Shown in pieces: positions 25,446 through 33,877 of a DNA stretch of 64,000 bases (its first letter is position 1; every line of letters begins with the position of its first letter). The DNA comes from Pseudomonadota bacterium (GTDB taxonomy: Bacteria > Myxococcota > Myxococcia > Myxococcales > Myxococcaceae): contig JAFAFL010000137.1 in the NCBI GenBank assembly GCA_023423535.1, positions 124,001 to 188,000 of the forward strand, in the 5' to 3' direction. The position numbers were made by a program, and so were the translations under genes. Below the pieces are notes generated by a model. The model was not told the origin of the DNA, searched no databases, and saw only the letters and a list, made by a program, of their open reading frames with translations.

Positions 25446-27035
25446 CTACGAAGCGGAGAGCCGCTCCCAGATGGCGAAGTACGCCGCCTGCGCGTCCTCC
25501 AGCGGATTCGCGAAGAGCGCCTTCACCTCCGCGCGCGAGAGCTTCCCGGTCCGGAACGCGCGGTGGAGCGCATCGCCCAGCAGGTACCCGAGCCCGTGGC
25601 TCACCGCGTGGAAGAGGCGGTCCTGCCGCAGGGGCAAGAGCCGGCTCAAGGCTGCGCGGTCGCCCGGGCTCCCCATCGCCTCCGCCTCCGCCGCCTTGTG
25701 CGCGAGCACGAACGCGGCGATCTGCCGCTCCTCGCCTCTGCGCTCCCGAAAGAGCTCCGCCCACTCCTCGATGCTCCGGCAGGCGCGCTTCGGGTTCACC
25801 AGCCTCGAGCCGAAGAACCCGAGCGCCTCCTCCACGCACCGCGCGTAGAACGCGTCCGCCACCCGCCTGGGCCGGTCCATGCCGTCGCCCACCGCGCAGT
25901 GCCGGACGAAGTGCGCCGCCTCCTCGGCCGCGTGGTTCAACGACGAGGTCGCCAGCCACGCCGCCCTCGCGCGGGGCACGTAGAGGCTCTCGCCGCCGAG
26001 GATGTGCTTGCGCACCGCCTCGATCTCCTTCCCCCGCAACCGTCCGCGCGCGGTGAGCGTCTCCAGCACCCGCGCGTCGGCCGGACCGAGCACGCGCACG
26101 TCCTCCAGCGCCTCGCGCACGTCCACCGAGGCGAGCTTCGCCACCAGCCGCGCCAGCTCCCGGAACCGCGCCTCCGCGCCTTCACCCAGCGGTGCGTCGT
26201 CACCCTCGGCCTCGAGGTAGTCGAGAAAGCTCTGCTGGCAGAGCACCGGCGAGGTGTGCACGAGGCAGTACTCGCCCTCCCGCACCCGCACCGCCTCCGC
26301 GCCGCCCTCGCGTCCGCCGCGCGCGAGCTGCCACCAGACGGTCTCGCAGTTCTGGTACACGACGAGGCCCCGCCGCTCGTGGCGCGGACCCAGCGCGCGC
26401 TCGACCTCGCGCGGCAGATGCTGCGGCGCCACGTGGTACTGGCCCATCAAGACCATCACCCGCGGCCTGTCCTCCGCCCGCGCGGCCTCCGCGATCCGGC
26501 GCGCCGCATAGGCATCCCGGCGGCGCAGTGAGGTGGGACCGCTCGCGCGCAGATCGATCGCCCGCACCTCCAGCCCCCGCGCTCGCGCCAGCTCGAAGAG
26601 CGGGAGGAACGCAGGCCAGATGTCGAAGCCGCTGCGATAGGGATGACCGATGCGCTGGAGGAAGGTCCGCGCGCCGATGCGGCCCTCGATGAACGCGTCG
26701 AGGGTCTTCTGGTGCCGCCCCTCCACGAACTCCAGCGCCAGCACCACGCGACGCCCGTCCTCCGCCGAGAGCGCCGCCTCCACCAGTCCCCGGAACGCGT
26801 CCTGCGCCGAGCGAAGGGTGTGATAGTCGCCCACATAGGTGATGTCCGCGGACTGCACCTCGCGCCGGACCTCGTCGAGCGAGACGACCGACTCGAAGCG
26901 CGCGGTACGGCGCCTGTAGCGGGCCTCGTAGGCGCGAAAGGCGTCCGAGCCCGGCTGCACCTGCTTCGCGATGCGCGCCTTCTGCGAGCGGTAGAGCGAC
27001 AGCTGCAGCGAGAGCGACGGGTTGTCGAGGGCCAA
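25446..27035 (-). CDS. ChaN-like (Tiki/haem-binding uptake superfamily) protein
   Basis: A 529-residue protein from TTG. The N-terminal half (about 60-270) is the ChaN/EreA-like domain: ADITYVGDYHTLRSAQ, VVLALEFVEGRHQKTLDAFI, RVMVLMGQYHVAPQHLP, with the conserved His and Glu that bind haem or metal in this superfamily. The C-terminal half is helical and unrecognised, ending with a region of repeated helices. ChaN proteins are usually lipoproteins linked to iron uptake; this one lacks a signal peptide. It is divergent from a TonB-dependent receptor. Confidence 0.82.
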   Translation of the reverse strand: MALDNPSLSLQLSLYRSQKARIAKQVQPGSDAFRAYEARYRRRTARFESVVSLDEVRREVQSADITYVGDYHTLRSAQDAFRGLVEAALSAEDGRRVVLALEFVEGRHQKTLDAFIEGRIGARTFLQRIGHPYRSGFDIWPAFLPLFELARARGLEVRAIDLRASGPTSLRRRDAYAARRIAEAARAEDRPRVMVLMGQYHVAPQHLPREVERALGPRHERRGLVVYQNCETVWWQLARGGREGGAEAVRVREGEYCLVHTSPVLCQQSFLDYLEAEGDDAPLGEGAEARFRELARLVAKLASVDVREALEDVRVLGPADARVLETLTARGRLRGKEIEAVRKHILGGESLYVPRARAAWLATSSLNHAAEEAAHFVRHCAVGDGMDRPRRVADAFYARCVEEALGFFGSRLVNPKRACRSIEEWAELFRERRGEERQIAAFVLAHKAAEAEAMGSPGDRAALSRLLPLRQDRLFHAVSHGLGYLLGDALHRAFRTGKLSRAEVKALFANPLEDAQAAYFAIWERLSAS

Positions 27036-27070
27036 GACCCGCCCAAGGTGTCACGCGGCCCTGACGCGGG

Positions 27071-27080
27071 CAAAATTTTG
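27071..27080. promoter_or_regulatory. AT-rich palindrome between chaN-like and receptor genes
   Basis: CAAAATTTTG is a perfect 10-bp palindrome in the 99-bp divergent gap. In a 70% GC window such an AT-only core is rare. It is not a canonical Fur box, but its position suits a shared operator. A TTGACA at 27095-27100 could be a -35 for the receptor, although no good -10 follows. Confidence 0.35.
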
Positions 27081-27134
27081 AAGGGCTCCCGAGGTTGACA
27101 CTGACGCGGTGCGCGACTGACCATCCGTTTCGAG

Positions 27135-29903
27135 TTGAACGCGCGAACCCCCCGAGGACACAGGCGGATTCTGGTAGTGCTGGCGCTCGTCGCCCAGAGC
27201 CTCTGCACCGTGCTGCCTGCCACCGCGCTCGCGCAGGGCGCCACGGACGAGCGGCCGGTCCTCCTCCACACCTCGCGCGCCCAGGCCCCCGCCGGCGCAC
27301 CGCTGGAGATCGAAGGCAGCCTCATCGGCTCCAAGCGGGTGGCAAAGGTCGTCATCCGCTACCGGGGCCCGGTGGACGACTACCTCGAGGCGCCGATGGA
27401 GCTGCAGTACGGCGACCTCTACCGGGGCACCATTCCATCCGAGAAGCTCGTGCCTCCGGGCGTGGAGTACTTCGTCGAAGGCACCCTGCGCACCGGCGAG
27501 AAGACCGCGCTCTTCGCGACGGCCGAGCGGCCCGCTCGGGTGCTCGTCGTCGGCTCGAGCGGGGACCCCATCTTCGGCAGCCGTCCGCGCAACGAAGGCA
27601 ACGCCGGAAGCAGCGGCAGCAGCGGAACCGGCAGCGGCAAGCGCAGGAACGGCGAGCCGAACGAGCCCGTCCTCGTCGAGCCCCCCGAAGAGCCCGCGCC
27701 CGCCTCGAACACGGCGAGCTCGAACTCGGCGAACTCGAACTCGAACTCGAACACGGCGAACTCGAGGTCGAACGCGAACTCGAACTCGAAGCCGAGTGAG
27801 CTGGAAGAGGAGCTCGCGCTCTACACCGCGGTGGACACGGTGGCGCTGGCCACGCGGCAGGACGAGAAGGTGCAGAAGGCACCGGCCATCGCCGCCTCCT
27901 ACGGCCGGGCGCAGATCCGTGCGCTGGGCGCGCGCACGGTGCACGACGTGCTGGACGTCATCCCCGGCGTCACCGTCAGCCGCGACGTGCAGGGCTTCCA
28001 CCGCACCGCAGTTCGCGGCCTGCGCAGCGATCCGGAGGTCGCGTTCCTCCTCAACGGCCAGCCCCTCAACAACGTGTACGACGGCCGCGCGCTGGCGAAC
28101 CTGCCGATCGAGAACGTCGAGCGCATCGAGGTCATCCGCGGACCCGGTTCGGCGCTGCACGGCACCGGCGCGTTCCTCGGCGTGGTGAACATCGTCACCG
28201 TGGGCGAGGACGAGTCCCTCCGCGGCGCGGCCAGCGGCGGCTCGTTCGACGCGTTCAGCGGGCACCTCGGCGCGAACCGGAAGTTCGGCGCGCTGACGCT
28301 GCAGGCGGACGCGGACGTGTTGCGGCAGACCGGCTACCGCAAGCCCATCGTGGAGGACGCGCTCGAGTTCGAGACCCGCCGCCAGCGCCTGCGCACCCAG
28401 CTCGATCCCTCCGGCGAGACCAACGACCGCCGGCTGCTCTTCAACATCGGCGCCGGCGCGCGCTACGAGACGGAGTCCGCCGGCCAGCTCTCCCTCTCGC
28501 TGCGCTTCCTCGACGAGGACCGCGCCGCGCTCGTCGGCCTCTACGACACGGTGGGCCCGGACAGCGACCTGCACTGGAGCGTCCTGCTCGGCAGCGCGGG
28601 GTGGCGGCGTCCCTTCGGCGAGCGGGTCACCGCGCACGCCCGCGTCGGCTACACGCTGCAGTCCACCACGCGCCTCTTCCAGCTCACCCCGCGCGACTAC
28701 GAGGTCTCCGGCGCCGCGCGCGCCGAGGGCCTGCTCGAGCGCACCCGCGCGGTGACCTCCGGGCTCTCCGCGGACGTGGGCGTGGACCTGCAGCTCTTCG
28801 AGGGCAACCGCCTCAGCCTCGGCCTGCAGGCGCAGCAGGCGACACTCACCGGCTACGCGTACGAGACGAACCACCTGCTCGACGAGAACGGCAACGTCTC
28901 CGAGTACCTCGGCACCGAGTTCCGCCGGCCCACCGAGGAGTTCGAGTACCCGCAAGAGATCGCGGACGGCGTCGCCTCCCGGCGGACGATGCTCGGGCTC
29001 TACGCGCACGACCAGTGGCAGATCGTCGAGCCGCTGAGCATCACCGCCGGCTTCCGGGTGGACGCGGTGCGATTGCCCACGGTGGACCTCGACGGCAACA
29101 TCACCGGCGCCTCGTTCGTCCCGTCCTTCAACCCGCGCGCGGGCCTCGTGTGGTCGGTGAGCGACCCGCTGGTCCTCAAGCTCCTCTACGGCCGCGCCTT
29201 CCGCGCCCCGACGATGTCCGAGCTCGCCGAGTCCGTCCCCGAGGCCTCCTACAACCAGGGCCGCTTCCGCGGGAACGCCGCGCTCGATCCGGCGACGGTG
29301 GACACGCTCGAGCTGGGCGCGGACCTCATCCAGGCCGCGGGCGACGCGCGCGTTCGGGTGCGCGGCAACCTCTTCTACGAGAGCTTCTCCAACGCCATCG
29401 CCGCGGTGGACGACTCGGGCAACGTCATCCCCCTTCGCAACCGCGCGGAGGGCGTGCGCGTGTTCGGCGCCGAAGGCGAGGCCCGGCTCGAGGCCTCGGA
29501 CCGCGCGATCACCTGGGTCAACGCGAGCTGGTTCCGCGCGCTCGATCTCGAAGCGGACCTGCCGCTTTTGACCGACGTGCCGCAGCTCCGGGTGAACGCG
29601 GGCATGAGCATGCCCATCGGCGCGTGGCTGAACTTCGACCTCCTGGTGAAGATCGGCGTGGAGCGCCGCAACAACAGCCGGACCGCGCTCGAGTACCTGC
29701 GCCGCTACCGCCTGCCGCCCTACGCGCTGATGGGCGCGCAGCTGCGCACGCAGAAGCTCTTCGACCACGTGGAGGTCACGCTGTCCGGCCACAACCTGCT
29801 CGACCTCGACTGGGCGGACGACGTGCCGCGCCCGGACCGCATGCGCGGCGCCATCCCGCGCGAGGGCATCTCCGGCTTCCTCACCGTGAGGGGTGAACTG
29901 TGA
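27135..29903 (+). CDS. TonB-dependent outer-membrane receptor
   Basis: A 922-residue receptor from TTG with signal peptide ILVVLALVAQSLCTVLPATA. In place of an STN or CarboxypepD-reg domain, residues about 40-145 form an Ig-like domain (PAGAPLEIEGSLIGSKRVAK, YRGTIPSEKLVPPGVEYFVEG). A Ser/Asn-rich linker (about 155-220) follows. The plug starts near 240 with HDVLDVIPGVTVSRDVQGF, VEVIRGPGSALHGTGA-type motif and VVNIVTV; the 22-strand barrel ends with VTLSGHNLLDLDWADDVP and a terminal V-R-G-E-L. The substrate is unknown; the partner lipoprotein overlaps the stop by 4 nt (GTGA). Confidence 0.93.
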   Translation: MNARTPRGHRRILVVLALVAQSLCTVLPATALAQGATDERPVLLHTSRAQAPAGAPLEIEGSLIGSKRVAKVVIRYRGPVDDYLEAPMELQYGDLYRGTIPSEKLVPPGVEYFVEGTLRTGEKTALFATAERPARVLVVGSSGDPIFGSRPRNEGNAGSSGSSGTGSGKRRNGEPNEPVLVEPPEEPAPASNTASSNSANSNSNSNTANSRSNANSNSKPSELEEELALYTAVDTVALATRQDEKVQKAPAIAASYGRAQIRALGARTVHDVLDVIPGVTVSRDVQGFHRTAVRGLRSDPEVAFLLNGQPLNNVYDGRALANLPIENVERIEVIRGPGSALHGTGAFLGVVNIVTVGEDESLRGAASGGSFDAFSGHLGANRKFGALTLQADADVLRQTGYRKPIVEDALEFETRRQRLRTQLDPSGETNDRRLLFNIGAGARYETESAGQLSLSLRFLDEDRAALVGLYDTVGPDSDLHWSVLLGSAGWRRPFGERVTAHARVGYTLQSTTRLFQLTPRDYEVSGAARAEGLLERTRAVTSGLSADVGVDLQLFEGNRLSLGLQAQQATLTGYAYETNHLLDENGNVSEYLGTEFRRPTEEFEYPQEIADGVASRRTMLGLYAHDQWQIVEPLSITAGFRVDAVRLPTVDLDGNITGASFVPSFNPRAGLVWSVSDPLVLKLLYGRAFRAPTMSELAESVPEASYNQGRFRGNAALDPATVDTLELGADLIQAAGDARVRVRGNLFYESFSNAIAAVDDSGNVIPLRNRAEGVRVFGAEGEARLEASDRAITWVNASWFRALDLEADLPLLTDVPQLRVNAGMSMPIGAWLNFDLLVKIGVERRNNSRTALEYLRRYRLPPYALMGAQLRTQKLFDHVEVTLSGHNLLDLDWADDVPRPDRMRGAIPREGISGFLTVRGEL
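27705..27790 (+). repeat. Degenerate hexanucleotide repeat (TCGAAC-type) in the receptor linker
   Basis: About fourteen 6-nt units, mostly TCGAAC with GCGAAC, ACGGCG and TCGAGG variants, encode the Ser/Asn/Ala-rich linker between the Ig-like domain and the plug. Gain or loss of a unit keeps the frame and changes linker length by two residues. Confidence 0.85.
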
Positions 29904-30808
29904 TCCGCCCGCTGCTCACCGCCGCGCTGACCCTCGCCCTCGCCGCGCCGGGTGCAGGCTGCCTCGACTACAACGAGCCCTGCGGCGGCCTCGTGGAGAA
30001 CCCCGAGCGCGTGGCCGGCTACATCGACGGCGACGTGTACCTCGACCGGCCGAACGCGCGGCACGCGAACAACGCCATCGCCCGGCTGACCGCGGAGGCC
30101 TTCGTGGACGCCTTCAGCGGGAGCCGTCCGGTGGATCTGGCGGTGGTCAACGGCGGCTCCATCCGCGCGGAGGGCGGGGTGGTCGGCGCGGACGGCCAGT
30201 GCCTCACCCGCAACACGCTCCCGCGCGGCGCGGTGACGCTCGGCGACATCTACCAGATCCTCCTCTTCGAGAACCTCGTGTACGCGGTCTCGGTGAAGGA
30301 GTCGGTCCTCTTCGAGGTCTTCGAGCACTCGGTCTCCGGTCTCCTCCCCACCGGCTCTCCGGTGTCCTCGCCGTCCGGGCGTTTCCTCCACGTGGCGGGC
30401 ACGCCGGGCACCGAGATCCGCGTGGACTGCGCGCGCCCGGTCGGCCAGCGGATCACCGGACTCCGCGTCGGCGACCGCCAGCTGCAGCGCACCGGCGAGG
30501 AGACCGTGCGCATGGCCCTCACCGAGTTCATCCTCGGCGGCGGCGACGGCTACGCGATGCTCGCGCCCCTGCGCGCGGACCTCTCCACGGTGGTGGCGGA
30601 GAAGGAGGGTGGGGTGGACAACGACATCACCGCCGCCTACTTCAACGCGACCTACGGCAGCGAGGACCGCGCCTTCAGCGTGTTCCCCGAGGACCGCGAG
30701 CGCTGCACGAAGCCCGAGCTCACCGCGGAGGGCTACGCGGGACCGGATGCGTGCCGCAGCCCGATCAAGCTCGTCAACTGCGCCGTCCCGCTGACGCCGG
30801 AAGACTAG
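29900..30808 (+). CDS. Lipoprotein consisting of a 5'-nucleotidase C-terminal domain only
   Basis: A 302-residue product from a GTG overlapping the receptor stop. The signal LLTAALTLALAAPGAGC ends in a lipobox Cys. The rest matches the nucleotide-recognition (5_nucleotid_C) domain of UshA/CD73-type enzymes: VNGGSIRAEGGVV, the LGDIYQILLFENLVYAVSVK segment and TEFILGGGDGYAML. The N-terminal metallophosphatase domain that performs hydrolysis is absent, as is its metal motif. It is therefore likely a nucleotide- or nucleoside-binding surface lipoprotein partnering the TonB receptor; binding is inference. Confidence 0.85.
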   Translation: MIRPLLTAALTLALAAPGAGCLDYNEPCGGLVENPERVAGYIDGDVYLDRPNARHANNAIARLTAEAFVDAFSGSRPVDLAVVNGGSIRAEGGVVGADGQCLTRNTLPRGAVTLGDIYQILLFENLVYAVSVKESVLFEVFEHSVSGLLPTGSPVSSPSGRFLHVAGTPGTEIRVDCARPVGQRITGLRVGDRQLQRTGEETVRMALTEFILGGGDGYAMLAPLRADLSTVVAEKEGGVDNDITAAYFNATYGSEDRAFSVFPEDRERCTKPELTAEGYAGPDACRSPIKLVNCAVPLTPED

Positions 30809-30833
30809 AGCCGCCACCCGCCCGCAACGGCGA

Positions 30834-30864
30834 AGCCCCGGGACCTCTGATGGTCACCGGGGCT
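30834..30864. terminator. Hairpin between convergent genes
   Basis: AGCCCCGG (30834-30841) pairs with CCGGGGCT (30857-30864), and inside it GACC (30842-30845) pairs with GGTC (30852-30855), leaving a 6-nt loop and one bulged base. It stands in the 80-bp gap between convergent transcripts and can fold on either strand. Confidence 0.7.
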
Positions 30865-30888
30865 CCGGAAGCAGCGGCTGCGACAGCG

Positions 30889-31110
30889 CTACGACTGCGA
30901 CGACGAGGGCGTGGAAGAGGAGGGCGTGGTGGCGGGCCCGAGCACGTCGTTCACCGACGGCATCTTCTTGATGTCGCCGCGCGCGACCTTCCACGCCTGC
31001 TGGACGATCCACGAGATCGACCGGTCCTGCCGGGTGGCCTCGCGCTGGATCTCCTGGAGCATGTCCTCCGGGAAGTAGAGCGATTGCTTGCGATGATCCG
31101 TCGTCGCCAT
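30889..31110 (-). CDS. Small RHH-like KQSLYFPE protein, copy 2
   Basis: A 73-residue protein, downstream partner of a nearly identical gene. It reads HRKQSLYFPEDMLQEIQREA then TRQDRSISWIVQQAWKVAR, followed by a Ser/Thr-rich tail. This is the short family I recall as TIGR04563, which is abundant in Myxococcota. The pattern strand, helix, turn, helix is consistent with a ribbon-helix-helix DNA-binding unit. Starts 4 nt after the stop of copy 1. Confidence 0.82.
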   Translation of the reverse strand: MATTDHRKQSLYFPEDMLQEIQREATRQDRSISWIVQQAWKVARGDIKKMPSVNDVLGPATTPSSSTPSSSQS

Positions 31111-31114
31111 CGGC

Positions 31115-31321
31115 TCAGCCTTCCTCGCGCCGGTCGGGCAGCTCGTCACCGGTCACGTCGTTCACCGCCGGGAACGACTTGATCTTCTCGCGCGCCAGCT
31201 TCCACGCCTGCTGGACCACCCAGGACAACGACCGATCCTGCCGGGTCGCCTCCTCCTGGATCTCCTTCAGCATCTCCTCGGGGAAGTAGAGCGATTGCTT
31301 GCGCTTGTCGGTGCCAGCCAT
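31115..31321 (-). CDS. Small RHH-like KQSLYFPE protein, copy 1
   Basis: A 68-residue protein sharing most of residues 5-52 with copy 2 (KRKQSLYFPEEMLKEIQEEA, TRQDRSLSWVVQQAWKLARE). The ATG at 31321 has GGAGA about 6 nt upstream and follows the promoter at 31373-31401; a longer frame to 31423 would start before that promoter. Predicted RHH-like fold; regulator or toxin-antitoxin component functions are both possible, but no toxin gene is near. Confidence 0.85.
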   Translation of the reverse strand: MAGTDKRKQSLYFPEEMLKEIQEEATRQDRSLSWVVQQAWKLAREKIKSFPAVNDVTGDELPDRREEG

Positions 31322-31372
31322 CCCGGTCTCCGGAACTCTGTCGCAGGTGCGCGACGTGAATACTTCTCCCTG

Positions 31373-31401
31373 TTTATCCGACAGACCTCCAACGGGGTCA
31401 A
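31373..31401 (-). promoter_or_regulatory. Housekeeping-type promoter for the tandem small genes
   Basis: On the minus strand TTGACC (31401-31396), 17 nt, then GATAAA (31378-31373). Predicted transcript start near 31366, giving a leader of about 45 nt with a GGAGA ribosome site. Confidence 0.55.
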
Positions 31402-31446
31402 CCTTTCCGGCGGTCACCTGCACGTCTGGTACATTCGCGTTTCTCC

Positions 31447-33534
31447 ATGAACGCCCGCGCCCTGTTGGTCCCTCTCGTCGCGCTTCCGTTCGTGTTCGGC
31501 GCCTGCCGGTGCGACACGGGCGTCGATCGCGTGAAGCCGGTCCTCGCCGTCTCGCCCACCAAGCTCACCTTCGGCGAGGTGAAGGTCGGGTTCACCTCCG
31601 AGTTGCCGGTGAAGCTCGAGGCGCAGGTGAACTCGCCGGTGGCGATCTCCTCGCTGTCGCTGGAAGGCCCACACGCGGACGCCTACCAGATCGTCGAGCC
31701 GGTGGAGGTGGTGCCAGAGCTCTCCGACGCCTCCTTCCGCATCCGCTTCTCGCCCGGCGCGCGGCAGCTCTACGAGGCCACCCTGGTGGTGAAGAGCAAC
31801 GACGAGGAGCGTCCCGATATCCGCCTGCCCATCACCGGCGAGGGCGCGCACCCCATCCTCTCCGTCGTCCCTGAATGTCTCGCCTCCAAGCGCTGCCGCG
31901 GCACCGCCACGCAGGACCCACCGGCGATCGACTTTGGCGAGGAGCCCTTCCAGCGCGCGGTGATGCTGCCGGTCACCGAGCTCCCCGCCATCGCGCTCAT
32001 CAACGAGGGTGAGGTGGAGCTCGCGCTCACGCACCTCGCCATCGAAGGACCGGACGCGCAGGCCTTCACCTTCGCGCAGAGCATCAGCTTTCCGGACACC
32101 GCGCCCGATGGCAGCCCGGCGAGGCTCATCGCCGGTCGCGCGGGCGAGACGGTCTCCATCCGCTTCAAGCCGACCTCCGAAGCCCAGGACAGCTACGGCG
32201 CGACGGTGGTCATCCGCTCCGACGATCCGGACCGGCCGGAGGTGCGGCTCGCGCTGACCGGCAAGCTCGGGCCGAACCTGCCGCCGCAGCTGTGCGCGAA
32301 CATCACGCGGGTGAAGCCCGCCGGCGAGATGGAGCTCCGCTACGACACGAAGGCGCACTGGGACGCGCTGCTCGTGCCGCCGCCGTCCGGCTACGACTTC
32401 ACCGCGACCCGCGACGTGCGCCCGCAGTCCGAGGTCCGCTTCAGCGCGATCAGCGACGCGTCGAACATGCGCTCGTGCACCACCGACCCGGAGGATCAGC
32501 GCACCGGCCTCACCTACGCGTGGGAGCTGACCGAGACCCCGCCCGGCGCCGCCAACGCGGCCATCGCCAGCCCCCACACCGCCACGCCGACCTTCACCCC
32601 GGTGGCCACCGGCAGCTACGAGGTCCGCCTCACCGTGACCGACGCGCAGGGCCACGCGAGCACCACCACGCTGCGCTTCGCCGCGGTGGTGAAGGAGGAC
32701 CTCGTGGTGCAGGCCTCGTGGAACGGCCGGATGAACGCCTTCGCCAACGTGGACCTCGACGTGCACCTCGTGAGGCCCGGCTCGGAGCTCTTCTCGTTCT
32801 TCAAAGAGGGCGGCTCGGGGAAGACGTCCGGCGACATCAACGGCTACGCGGACCGCGTGCGGCGCAACAACCCCGCCCAGGGCTACGCCTTCGACTGGGG
32901 TGACCCGGGCACCGCCGACGATCCGCGGCTGAACCTCGACGAGGAGGGCGGCGGGCCGCTGCTCGAGAACCTGTCCTTGAACTACCCGGAGCACGATCCC
33001 GCGTGCGCCGAGGCCGACTGCACCTACCGGGTGTACGTCCACTACTTCGCCGACAAGCGGCAGGCGACCGGCGCGCCCACCTGCACGGTCGGAGGTGGCT
33101 GCGCAGACGGCGAGGTTTGTGACTGCACCGGGACGGGCGAGCGCTGCGTGGCGAACCTCGCGCCGCAGGGGAGCGCACCGACCGGGACCGGCCGCTGCTT
33201 CGTCGCGCCGGAGCCGCAGGTGCGCATCTTCTTCAAGGCGAACCCGGTGCCCGCCGCGGTCATCCCGCTGCCGGACCTCATGCCGGCGGATGAACTCGCC
33301 ATCGGCGCGCCGTGCCAGGCGCTCTACGTGGCGGACATCATCTGGCCGGCGCGCAACGGGATGGGCTCGACCGACCCGCGCGTGGTCGTTCGCGGAGCAG
33401 ACGAGACCGGCCGCATCACGCAGCCGGAGCTGGTGCGCTACGGGGTGCGCGCGGCGGACGGCCTGCAGTGCAACCCCAACGCGATCGAGGGCCCCGGCGT
33501 GGTTCCCAACTGGTACGACGCCGAGCCGCTCTGA
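31447..33534 (+). CDS. Large lipoprotein with choice-of-anchor D and PKD-like domains
   Basis: A 695-residue protein. The signal MNARALLVPLVALPFVFGAC ends in a lipobox FGAC. Residues about 30-280 hold two ASPM/SPD-2/Hydin-type (choice-of-anchor D) beta-sandwiches (SPTKLTFGEVKVG, FSPGARQLYEATLVVKSND, IDFGEEPFQ, FKPTSEAQDSYGATVVIRSD). A PKD-like domain follows at about 290-410 (LTYAWELTETPPG, GSYEVRLTVTDAQGHAST), then a C-terminal domain with several Cys pairs (CTVGGGCADGEVCDC). An extended -10 TGGTACATT (31427-31435) lies 11 nt before the ATG. Likely a surface structural or adhesion protein. Confidence 0.82.
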   Translation: MNARALLVPLVALPFVFGACRCDTGVDRVKPVLAVSPTKLTFGEVKVGFTSELPVKLEAQVNSPVAISSLSLEGPHADAYQIVEPVEVVPELSDASFRIRFSPGARQLYEATLVVKSNDEERPDIRLPITGEGAHPILSVVPECLASKRCRGTATQDPPAIDFGEEPFQRAVMLPVTELPAIALINEGEVELALTHLAIEGPDAQAFTFAQSISFPDTAPDGSPARLIAGRAGETVSIRFKPTSEAQDSYGATVVIRSDDPDRPEVRLALTGKLGPNLPPQLCANITRVKPAGEMELRYDTKAHWDALLVPPPSGYDFTATRDVRPQSEVRFSAISDASNMRSCTTDPEDQRTGLTYAWELTETPPGAANAAIASPHTATPTFTPVATGSYEVRLTVTDAQGHASTTTLRFAAVVKEDLVVQASWNGRMNAFANVDLDVHLVRPGSELFSFFKEGGSGKTSGDINGYADRVRRNNPAQGYAFDWGDPGTADDPRLNLDEEGGGPLLENLSLNYPEHDPACAEADCTYRVYVHYFADKRQATGAPTCTVGGGCADGEVCDCTGTGERCVANLAPQGSAPTGTGRCFVAPEPQVRIFFKANPVPAAVIPLPDLMPADELAIGAPCQALYVADIIWPARNGMGSTDPRVVVRGADETGRITQPELVRYGVRAADGLQCNPNAIEGPGVVPNWYDAEPL

Positions 33535-33877
33535 GGCCCGCCGCAAGCGCCGCAAAAGGAAACGCCCCGGAACCTTTCGGCTCCGGGGCGCTTCGGAAAG
33601 AGGGGCGCCAAGGTGAAAACCTCAGCTGCCCCGTGGGCCCAGAGGGGGAGGGGGGGGACCCCTAGGCCCAACAATTCAGTATCTGTTCCGCCCATCCAAC
33701 CGGGGCCGGGTCTCCCGAATTTCCGAAGGATTTCCGGTGAGTTGTCCCGATGCCTCGCCACGCCTCCCCAACCACCTTGAATCATAAGGGGGTGGGCTGA
33801 CAGCTTCAACCGACCGAACAGGGCAGGTCGCCTGCCCACCGGGGCGTGTCAGGGATTTTCAGGTTTTCGGGTGTGAG
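33535..33877 (+). other. 343-bp intergenic region upstream of tilS
   Basis: No convincing gene. It holds a terminator (33563-33590), a G-rich run with five then eight consecutive G (33644-33657) flanked by complementary TGGGCC and GGCCCA, and a 7-bp hairpin GGGCAGG/CCTGCCC with 3-nt loop at 33821-33837, about 40 nt before the tilS ATG. No clear -35/-10 pair was found. Confidence 0.6.
33563..33590 (+). terminator. Hairpin after the choice-of-anchor D lipoprotein gene
   Basis: CGCCCCGGA (33563-33571) and TCCGGGGCG (33582-33590) form a perfect 9-bp stem around a 10-nt loop, 28 nt after the stop codon. It resembles the hairpin at 30834-30864 in both stem and flanks. Confidence 0.7.

Noticed and set aside
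22431..26531. 1366-codon plus-strand frame over the kinase and ChaN-like genes
   Set aside because: Out of frame with the kinase, whose domain motifs are intact, and antisense to the ChaN-like gene.
33438..33839. Possible 133-codon minus-strand gene upstream of tilS
   Set aside because: It overlaps the end of the 695-residue lipoprotein gene and the terminator hairpin, and has no recognisable motif or ribosome site.
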